From contig CAXXCY010000001.1 of NCBI GenBank assembly GCA_963674895.2, forward strand, positions 620,001 to 684,000: a stretch of 64,000 nt of DNA. Reading direction: 5' to 3'. The DNA comes from CAXXOK01 sp963674895 (GTDB taxonomy: Bacteria; Bacillota; Clostridia; Christensenellales; Aristaeellaceae). Of this stretch, positions 17,236 to 23,858 are shown piece by piece. The notes beneath the pieces are model-generated. The model searched no databases. It saw nothing but the letters and a program-made list of their open reading frames with translations, and was not told the DNA's origin. Within the stretch, counting starts at the first letter, position 1. Every line of letters begins with the position of its first letter. The position numbers and the translations under genes are program-made.

Positions 17236-19596
17236 ATGGATAATGTAAAACAGCCTCTGTCCAAGACTGCGAAAATTTTAATCGCCGTGCTGAGCGTTTT
17301 TCTTGTCGCGGCCATCGTTTCGATCGTTCTGCTTTTTTCCGCGAACAACAACGCCAATCAGCAAAACGACAGCCTGTCGGCCGAAAACAACGCCGCGGCT
17401 GCCGCGTTATCGCAGCTGCAGGCGGAGCAGGATGAAACAACGGCCGCTTTGGCCGCCGCCAACCGGACGATTGACGATCTGACCGCGCAGGCCGCACAAA
17501 CACCGGTCCCGACCCAAACCGTTCCGCCGGAAGCGGACACGGCCCTTGCCGGCCTGCAGGCGGAGTTTGACGCATACAAGGCAGACATGCAGGCCGCGCT
17601 GGACGCGCTGCAGGCCGAGTACGACGCCTACAAGGAAGATGCGCTGGCCGTGAAAGACTCGGACGAGAAGCAGTTAACCTCGCTCCAGACCGCGTTTGAT
17701 ACTTTCAAAGCGGATAAGCAGGCCGCAATAGACGCACTGCAGGCCGAGTACGACGCCTATATGGCCGACGCGCAGACCCAGCTTGCAGCCGCGGTCGCCA
17801 CGGGTGAAGAAGCCGTACAGACGGCCAAGGACACCGCCGCCGAAACGCTGGCCGCCCTCCAAACCGAATTCGACGCCTACAAAACCGACGCCGAAACCAG
17901 GCTGGCCGCCGCGGGCGACGCCGATGTACAGGCCGTGAAGGACGCGGACGCGCAAACGCTGGCCGCCCTCCAAACCGAATTCGACGCCTACAAAGCCGAC
18001 ACCCAGGCCGCGCTGGACGCGCAGCAGGCGGACGCGCAGAAGCTGGCCGCCCTGCAGGCCGAATTCGACGCCTTCAAAACCGACGCCCAGGCCGCGCTGG
18101 ACGCGCTGCAGACCGAATTCAATACCTACAAAGCAGACGCCGAATCCAGGCTGGCCGCCGCGGGCGACGCCGGCACGCAGGCCGCGGGAGATGAAAGCGC
18201 CCAGACCCTGGCCGATCTGCAGGCCGCGTTTGACGCCTACAAATCCGACGCGCAAACCGCCCTTGCCGCGCTCCAGTCCGAATACGATACCTTCAAGGCC
18301 GACTCCCAAACCAAGCTGACGGCTGCGGCCGAAGCGGCCCAGACCAGCGCCGCGGAAGCGCTGGCCGCCCTGCAATCCGAATTCGATACCTATAAAGCGA
18401 CCGCCGAAACCAAGCTGGCGGACGCAACCGAAGCGGCCCAGACCAGCGCCGCGGAAGCGCTGACCGCCCTGCAATCCGAATTCGATACCTATAAAGCGAC
18501 CGCCGAAACCAAACTGGCGGACGCGGTGCAGGCGGGGGAAACCGCACTGCAGGCCGCCAAAGACAGCGCGTCGGAAGCGCTGACCACGCTCCAGGCCGAT
18601 TTCACCGCCTACCAGACCACGGCGGAAGCCAAGGCTTCCGAAGCGGCGCTGGCCATCGAGACGGGTGAAAAGACGGTCGCCCAGCTGTCCGTGCCCATGG
18701 ATGGAAACGGCGCGGGCAACCTCGCCAACGGCAATCTGGCAATCCTTTACGAGGGCAACGTCTACTACCAGAACAACTATGACAAAGGCAACATCTACGT
18801 GGAAAACGTCAGCGGTTACGGCGACACCTACCTGCGCAGGACGTATTCCGGCGGCGTTTCCGACACGCACAACATCGCGTCGGTGATCAACGGGAACCTT
18901 TACTATATGAACAACAACCGGCTCAACAGTTTGGATCTGGAGAGCGAGGATGCCGAATACATCAAGAACAACATGGACCTGTATTCCATCGACGGCATGC
19001 ACGTGTACGACGACCGGATTTACTTTTTGAAATCCGGCGATGAAACCGGCGCCGCCGCCGGCAGCCTGTATGCCATCAACTTCCGCTGCAACAACCTGGA
19101 GGAAATGCCGGGCCTCACGGCCACGGCTTTCACGGGAGACGGGCAATACCTGTACTATACCGAATCCGGCACGGGCAACCTCGTGCGCTATGATCTTGTC
19201 GCGGCGTCCGGCGCCGTGGTACTTCCGGCGGGCGGCGCAAGCTGCATCAATGCGGTCGGAGATATGCTCTACTTCAGCCAGAACGGGCAGATCATGAAGA
19301 TGAAGACCGACGGCACGGAGCTTGCCCCCGTCGGCGCCGCCCGGGCCAACAGCCTCAACGTGATCGGCGATTGGGTGTATTACAGCAATCTGGACGACCA
19401 TGAAACCGTCTACCGGATCACGACGGACGGCAAGTACAACGAGAAAATCATCGATATCGAAAACACCTGCTGTATCAATATCGCGGGCGGATGGATTTAT
19501 TTCATCCAGTATTCCGGGTCCGGCGACAGCTGGACGGCGGTCGATACCTACAAGGCCCGGCTGGACGGCAGCGGCCTCACCCTGGCCAAGCCGTAA
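17236..19596 (+). CDS. Membrane-anchored long coiled-coil protein with C-terminal DUF5050-like repeats
   Basis: 786 residues. A short cytoplasmic start (MDNVKQPLSKTAKIL) is followed by one transmembrane helix (about 14-36). From about 40 to 475 the chain is an almost uninterrupted alpha-helical coiled coil built of variants of LQAEFDAYKADAQAAL, with 18-residue (7+11) spacing in places and a near-identical 33-residue (99-base) tandem duplication around 18329-18527. The last ~300 residues are rich in Tyr, Asn and Gly with recurring strands such as NVYYQNN, LYYMNNN, WVYYSNL and GWIYFIQY, resembling the DUF5050 / beta-propeller-like region found in clostridial surface proteins. I infer an extracellular stalk holding a beta-domain away from the membrane. 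The ligand is unknown. GGAG precedes the ATG. Confidence 0.75.
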   Translation: MDNVKQPLSKTAKILIAVLSVFLVAAIVSIVLLFSANNNANQQNDSLSAENNAAAAALSQLQAEQDETTAALAAANRTIDDLTAQAAQTPVPTQTVPPEADTALAGLQAEFDAYKADMQAALDALQAEYDAYKEDALAVKDSDEKQLTSLQTAFDTFKADKQAAIDALQAEYDAYMADAQTQLAAAVATGEEAVQTAKDTAAETLAALQTEFDAYKTDAETRLAAAGDADVQAVKDADAQTLAALQTEFDAYKADTQAALDAQQADAQKLAALQAEFDAFKTDAQAALDALQTEFNTYKADAESRLAAAGDAGTQAAGDESAQTLADLQAAFDAYKSDAQTALAALQSEYDTFKADSQTKLTAAAEAAQTSAAEALAALQSEFDTYKATAETKLADATEAAQTSAAEALTALQSEFDTYKATAETKLADAVQAGETALQAAKDSASEALTTLQADFTAYQTTAEAKASEAALAIETGEKTVAQLSVPMDGNGAGNLANGNLAILYEGNVYYQNNYDKGNIYVENVSGYGDTYLRRTYSGGVSDTHNIASVINGNLYYMNNNRLNSLDLESEDAEYIKNNMDLYSIDGMHVYDDRIYFLKSGDETGAAAGSLYAINFRCNNLEEMPGLTATAFTGDGQYLYYTESGTGNLVRYDLVAASGAVVLPAGGASCINAVGDMLYFSQNGQIMKMKTDGTELAPVGAARANSLNVIGDWVYYSNLDDHETVYRITTDGKYNEKIIDIENTCCINIAGGWIYFIQYSGSGDSWTAVDTYKARLDGSGLTLAKP

Positions 19597-19645
19597 CCGG
19601 TAGCCCGGCGAAATTTAAAATCCTGGTTTTTTATACCCAATCCAG

Positions 19646-19766
19646 CCTGTTCAAAAGGCCCGAGCTGCCGGGAAGCAAGGGCGGCCAAGGGTTACGCTTA
19701 CCCGATCGTAAGCGGCACCCCCTTGCCGTCCCGAAGCTCATACCGCAGATCGGGCCTTTTTGACGG
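19646..19766. repeat. Family C hairpin repeat, copy C2
   Basis: About 120 bases between the coiled-coil gene and the GMP-synthase-like gene. Terminal inverted repeats (TGTTCAAAAGGCCCGA near 19649-19664 and TCGGGCCTTTTTGACG at 19750-19765), internal CGCTTAC-N6-GTAAGCG, and blocks GGGAAGCAAGGGCGGC, AGGGTTACGC, CCCGAAGCTC, CGCAGATCGGGC matching C1. It may also serve as a terminator for the upstream gene. The rest of the gap (19597-19882) holds nothing else recognisable. Confidence 0.75.
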
Positions 19767-19882
19767 GCCGGCGCGTAAGCATCGGCCTTGTGCCCCGCTT
19801 TGCGGTGTGGTAAAATTGTGGCGGTCAATGTGTCTGCCGCGCGTCCTGTACCGCGGGGCGATCAGGCCCCGGGAGGTTATCG

Positions 19883-21328
19883 ATGCTTGAAACGATACTG
19901 ATTCTGGATTGCGACCAGGCGCTGTCGGGTCTGATTGCGCGCACGCTGCGCAGCCAGGATTTCTACTGCGAGCTCCGCCCGCCTGAGACCGCGGCGGAGA
20001 GCCTGCGGTCGCCAAACCTCAAAGGCGTGATCATCGCCGCGGAAAACGGCAGCAAGGTCTGCGGGCTGGATTCGTCGCTTCTTGAATCGGGTCTGCCTGT
20101 GCTGGCGCTGGGTGCGGCGGCCGTCATGCTGTGCGAGATGCTGGGCGGGAAAGCGGAAACGCTGAAAGACGAGGGCGGCAACGTGACTCTGGGCCTCGCG
20201 GAGTCTCCGCTGTTTACGGGCATCGCGGGCGGCGAGCGGATTCTGAAAAACCTGTGCGATTTAACCCTGCCCGGGAACGCCAGGAGCATCGCCACGGCCA
20301 CGGAGCGGTGTATCGGCTTTTCGCTGGACGACCGGCTCTTCGCCATCCAGTATACGATCGAACGCAACGACCCGGATTCGCTGCACCTTCTGCACAATTT
20401 CGCCAGCCGCGTATGCGGCATGGAGCCTGTCTGGGACGCCAATTACATCATCCACAGCGCCGTGGAGGAAATCCGGGAAAAAGCGGGCGGGGGCCGCGTG
20501 CTGTGCGCCGTGTCCGGCGGGATTGACAGCGCGGTGTCCGCAAAGCTTGCGCACATGGCCGTGGGCGACCGGCTGACCTGCCTGTTCGTGGACACGGGGC
20601 TGTTCCGCAAGGACGAGCCCAAGGATGTGGCCGCGGCTTTCCGGGAGATTCCGGGCATCAACCTTCGGTTCACCGAAGCGCAGGGCGTCTTCCTCAAGGC
20701 GCTGGAAGGCGTGCGTTCGGACGTGGAGAAGGAGCGCATCGTCAACTCCCTGTTAAAGCAGGTATTTTACGAGCAGCTCCGGGAGTTTCCGGACGTGCAG
20801 ACCATCGTCATGGGCACCAACTACAACGATACGCTCTACGGTATGCCCATCCCGGTGAAGCCCCCCGTTCAGAGCGAGCGGGAATACGTGACCATCGAGC
20901 CCGTCCGCGCGCTGTTCAAATCGGAAGTCAAACGCCTCGGCGAAAGGCTCTCCATGCCCAAATCGATCATGGAGCGCCAGCCCTTCCCGGCCGCGGGGCT
21001 CGCGTCGCGCATCATGGGCGCGGTTACGGCTAAAAAGCTCTCCATGCTTCGCGAAGCCAACGCCTTTTTCGCCGAGGAAATTATCCGCGGCGGCCAGGAA
21101 AAACGGCTTTGGCAGTATTACGCGGCGCTGGGCGATAACCCGGACGGGCGGCAGGGCCACGTGATCATCCTGCGCGCCTGCCAGGCGGGGGACGGCGAGG
21201 CGTACGCCGCCCGGCTCCCCTACGATCTCACCGAGCGCGTCACAGAGCGGATTTTGCGGGAACTGCCGCTGGTGAAACGCGTGGTGTACGACCTGACCCC
21301 GAGTTATCACTACTCATTTTTGGAGTAA
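19883..21328 (+). CDS. GMP synthase-like protein with inactive amidotransferase domain
   Basis: 481 residues with the GuaA layout: N-terminal class-I amidotransferase domain (about 1-175), ATP pyrophosphatase (about 185-370) and C-terminal dimerisation domain. The PP-loop is intact (VLCAVSGGIDSAVSAKLAH, SGGIDS at about 211-216). The amidotransferase is not: where GuaA has VLGICYGMQ, this protein has VLALGAAAV, putting glycine (Gly77) at the nucleophile position, and FHPE has become YTIE, so the catalytic His is Thr158. The usual HHNVGGLP segment reads PVKPPVQS, PFPGPGLA reads PFPAAGLA, and the invariant C-terminal KPPATIEWE is replaced by SYHYSFLE. It may use free ammonia or another nucleophile or acceptor; calling it GuaA would go beyond the evidence. 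Confidence 0.8.
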   Translation: MLETILILDCDQALSGLIARTLRSQDFYCELRPPETAAESLRSPNLKGVIIAAENGSKVCGLDSSLLESGLPVLALGAAAVMLCEMLGGKAETLKDEGGNVTLGLAESPLFTGIAGGERILKNLCDLTLPGNARSIATATERCIGFSLDDRLFAIQYTIERNDPDSLHLLHNFASRVCGMEPVWDANYIIHSAVEEIREKAGGGRVLCAVSGGIDSAVSAKLAHMAVGDRLTCLFVDTGLFRKDEPKDVAAAFREIPGINLRFTEAQGVFLKALEGVRSDVEKERIVNSLLKQVFYEQLREFPDVQTIVMGTNYNDTLYGMPIPVKPPVQSEREYVTIEPVRALFKSEVKRLGERLSMPKSIMERQPFPAAGLASRIMGAVTAKKLSMLREANAFFAEEIIRGGQEKRLWQYYAALGDNPDGRQGHVIILRACQAGDGEAYAARLPYDLTERVTERILRELPLVKRVVYDLTPSYHYSFLE

Positions 21329-21332
21329 ACTC

Positions 21333-21596
21333 TTCGCATAAGCAACACAGTTGCTTATGCGAGTTTGCACCTCGACCTTGTTCGCTAGGCTCACGGTCAG
21401 GTCTCGGTGTAAGGAACCTTTGCTTCGCAAAGTTCCGAAACCACCGTTAGGGAGGGCAACGCCTGACTAGCGCCCGAAATTTGCGAAGCAAATGAAGCGC
21501 GTAGCCTCGCGCAAGCAAAGCGAGGAGCGAGGCCGCAGCGACATGTCGCTGGTTTCGGATTACACTTCGAAGAGGTGCGCCCCTTCGAACATCCAA
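21333..21596 (+). repeat. Family B repeat, copy B2 (intergenic)
   Basis: Fills the gap between the GMP-synthase-like gene and dapF. It begins with the hairpin CGCATAAGCAA/TTGCTTATGCG, then shares with B1 the blocks CTTGTTCGC, GCTCACGG, GTAAGGAA, AAGTTCCGAAACCACCG, CATGTCGCTGGTTTCGGATT and CCCTTCGA. A segment of about 75-90 bases (roughly 21450-21540) with its own small palindromes (TTTGCGAAGCAAA) is absent from B1. Confidence 0.75.
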
Positions 21597-21608
21597 AGAG
21601 GAAATGAT

Positions 21609-22451
21609 ATGCTTCACTTTACCAAAATGCACGGGATCGGCAACGACTATATTTACATCAACGGTTTTGAGGAAACCCTGCCCGACGACCTGTCCGCGCT
21701 GGCCGTGCAGATGTGCCCGCGGCAGTTTTCCGTGGGCGGAGACGGCGTAATCTTTATCCTGCCGTCCAAAATCGCGGACGTGCGCATGCGCATGTTCAAC
21801 CCCGACGGCTCCGAGGCCGAAATGTGCGGCAACGGCGTGCGCTGCGTGGCGGCCTACAGCTTCGACCGCGGGCTGTGCGACCGCACGCAGATGACCATCG
21901 AGACGCTCGGGGGAATCAAAAACGCGGCGCTCACGCTGGACGAACTGGGCCGCACCGATACCGTACGCATCGATATGGGCGAGCCCGCGCTTTCCGGCGC
22001 GGACATCCCCAGCGTGTTCGAGGGAAGTCCCGTGCTGATGCGCCCGCTGCGGGCGATGAACCAAACCTGGCCGGTCACGCTGGTGAGCATGTCCAATCCC
22101 CACGCCGTCATCTTCGTGGACGACGTCGCGGCCGCGCCCGTGAAAACCGTGGGCCCGGTGCTGGAGGTGGACCAGGCGTTCCCGCAGCGCTGCAATATCG
22201 AATTTGTGCAGGTTGTGGACCGCAGCCACATCTCGATGCGCGTTTGGGAGCGCGGCGCGGGGGAGACCCTCGCCTGCGGCACGGGCGCGAGCGCGTCGGT
22301 TGTCGCCGCCGTTTTGAACGGGCTTACCGGGCGCACCGTCACGGTCAAGCTTTTGGGCGGCGAACTGAAAATCGTCTGGGACGAGAAAACGGGCCACGTC
22401 AGCATGACGGGGCCGATCGCCTACGTGTACGACGGCACATATCTACGGTAA
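21609..22451 (+). CDS. dapF: Diaminopimelate epimerase
   Basis: 280 residues. It interconverts LL- and meso-diaminopimelate for lysine and peptidoglycan synthesis. Starts MLHFTKMHGIGNDYIYING, the family N terminus; the start at 21609 is fixed by GAGGAA just upstream, while in-frame sequence before it is translated repeat B2. The two catalytic cysteines are present: MFNPDGSEAEMCGNGVRC (about 60-77) and GETLACGTGASASVVAA (about 218-234), each in the usual half-site motif. It is followed by dapL, so the two consecutive steps of the aminotransferase variant of the DAP pathway are together. Confidence 0.96.
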   Translation: MLHFTKMHGIGNDYIYINGFEETLPDDLSALAVQMCPRQFSVGGDGVIFILPSKIADVRMRMFNPDGSEAEMCGNGVRCVAAYSFDRGLCDRTQMTIETLGGIKNAALTLDELGRTDTVRIDMGEPALSGADIPSVFEGSPVLMRPLRAMNQTWPVTLVSMSNPHAVIFVDDVAAAPVKTVGPVLEVDQAFPQRCNIEFVQVVDRSHISMRVWERGAGETLACGTGASASVVAAVLNGLTGRTVTVKLLGGELKIVWDEKTGHVSMTGPIAYVYDGTYLR

Positions 22452-22639
22452 ACGCTGTTTAAATCTCCTGCACGCTCCCGGGTTTATTTCCACCGTCTTG
22501 CGCCTGCGCGATTTTCGACATAGCGCTGCTACTACTTCAAATCGCGTAAACGCAACATGATGTAAATCTACCGCGGCATCGTACAAGCGCTTTAATCATC
22601 GTCTACCTTCTGGGAAAAGAATAAGCGGAGGAAATCGCA
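22452..22639 (+). other. Structured 188-base gap between dapF and dapL
   Basis: No gene. Two nested inverted repeats can be drawn: CGCGATTT with AAATCGCG and, outside it, TTGCG with CGCAA, enclosing a CATAGCGCTGCTACTACTT loop. I do not recognise a lysine riboswitch or T-box here. It may be a degenerate repeat or a regulatory leader for dapL. Confidence 0.35.
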
Positions 22640-23854
22640 TTGAACGTCAACCCGAACTTTGAAAAGCTTCCCGGTTCCTACCTGTTCGCCGAAATCGCAC
22701 GCCGCGTCAGGGAATTCACGGCGGCCAACCCCGGCGCCGACATTTTGAAGCTGGGCATCGGCGACGTCACCCGCCCGCTAGCGCCCGCCGTGGTGGACGC
22801 GATGAAAAGGGCCGCCGACGAAATGCTCTCCGCCGAAACCATGCGCGGCTACGGCCCGGATTTCGGGTACAATTTCCTGGTCGACGCGATACTTAAGCAC
22901 GATTATGCCGCGCGAGGCGTCGACATCGCGTTTGACGAGGTGTTTATCTCCGACGGCGCGAAAACCGATTCCTCAGCCATCCAGGAGCTGTTCTCCCAGG
23001 ACGCGAAGATCGCCGTTACCGACCCCGTATACCCCGTGTATGTGGATTCCAATGCCATGGCCGGGCGGCTGGGCGATTTCGAGGACGGCCGGTGGACCAA
23101 CCTTACCTACCTGCCCTGCAACGCGGAGAACGGCTTCGTGCCCTCCGTGCCCGCGGGCCATGTGGACGTCATTTACCTGTGCTATCCCAACAACCCCACC
23201 GGCACAACGCTCAGCAAGGAGCAGCTCAAGCCCTTCGTGGACTACGCGCGGGAGCACGAAGCCCTGATCGTTTACGACGCGGCGTACAAGGCGTTCATCA
23301 CCTCCGGCGTTCCCCATTCCATCTATGAGATCGAGGGCGCCAAAGAGGTTGCCGTGGAGTGCAACAGCTTTTCCAAGACCGCCGGGTTTACCGGCACGCG
23401 GTGCGCGTATACCATCGTGCCGCACGCTCTCACAGGCAAGGGCGGCAAGGGACAGGAGGTTTCGCTCAACGCGATGTGGAAGCGCCGCATGGGCACGCGT
23501 TTCAACGGCGTCAGCTATCCCGTGCAGCGCGCGGCGGCCGCGGTGTTCTCCTCCGAGGGCTGGGCGCAGTGCCGGGAGACCATCGCGTACTACCTGCGCA
23601 ACGCGGCGATGATCCGCGAGGGACTGCAAAAAATGGGCTACACGGTGTTCGGCGGCGTGGACGCGCCCTACGTATGGATGAAGACCCCCGCGCCGGACAG
23701 CTGGGCGTTTTTCGATGCGCTGCTTGAGAACACGCACGTGGTCGGCACGCCGGGCGCGGGCTTCGGCCCCAGCGGTGAGGGCTATTTCCGCCTGACCGCG
23801 TTCAACACGGCCGAAAAGACACAGGAAGCGATACAACGGTTCAAGGAGCTGTAA
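22640..23854 (+). CDS. dapL: LL-diaminopimelate aminotransferase
   Basis: 404 residues, a fold-type I PLP aminotransferase that makes LL-diaminopimelate from tetrahydrodipicolinate and glutamate in one step. The family N terminus NPNFEKLPGSYLFAEIARRV is present, with KLGIGDVTRPL, FISDGAKTDSSAIQELF (about 112-128), DPVYPVYVDSN, CYPNNPTGTT, and the PLP-lysine motif SFSKTAGFTGTRCAYT (about 246-261). The start is TTG at 22640, set by GGAGG seven bases earlier; no ATG fits. Adjacent to dapF and, five bases on, to a 910-residue protein that must be co-translated with it. Confidence 0.95.
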   Translation: MNVNPNFEKLPGSYLFAEIARRVREFTAANPGADILKLGIGDVTRPLAPAVVDAMKRAADEMLSAETMRGYGPDFGYNFLVDAILKHDYAARGVDIAFDEVFISDGAKTDSSAIQELFSQDAKIAVTDPVYPVYVDSNAMAGRLGDFEDGRWTNLTYLPCNAENGFVPSVPAGHVDVIYLCYPNNPTGTTLSKEQLKPFVDYAREHEALIVYDAAYKAFITSGVPHSIYEIEGAKEVAVECNSFSKTAGFTGTRCAYTIVPHALTGKGGKGQEVSLNAMWKRRMGTRFNGVSYPVQRAAAAVFSSEGWAQCRETIAYYLRNAAMIREGLQKMGYTVFGGVDAPYVWMKTPAPDSWAFFDALLENTHVVGTPGAGFGPSGEGYFRLTAFNTAEKTQEAIQRFKEL

Positions 23855-23858
23855 TGCG

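Noticed and set aside
17674..19401. A long open frame (575 codons) on the minus strand opposite the coiled-coil gene
   Set aside because: Its glycine and phenylalanine-rich repeats are the antisense reading of the coiled-coil repeats, and the plus-strand gene has promoter, ribosome site and membrane helix.
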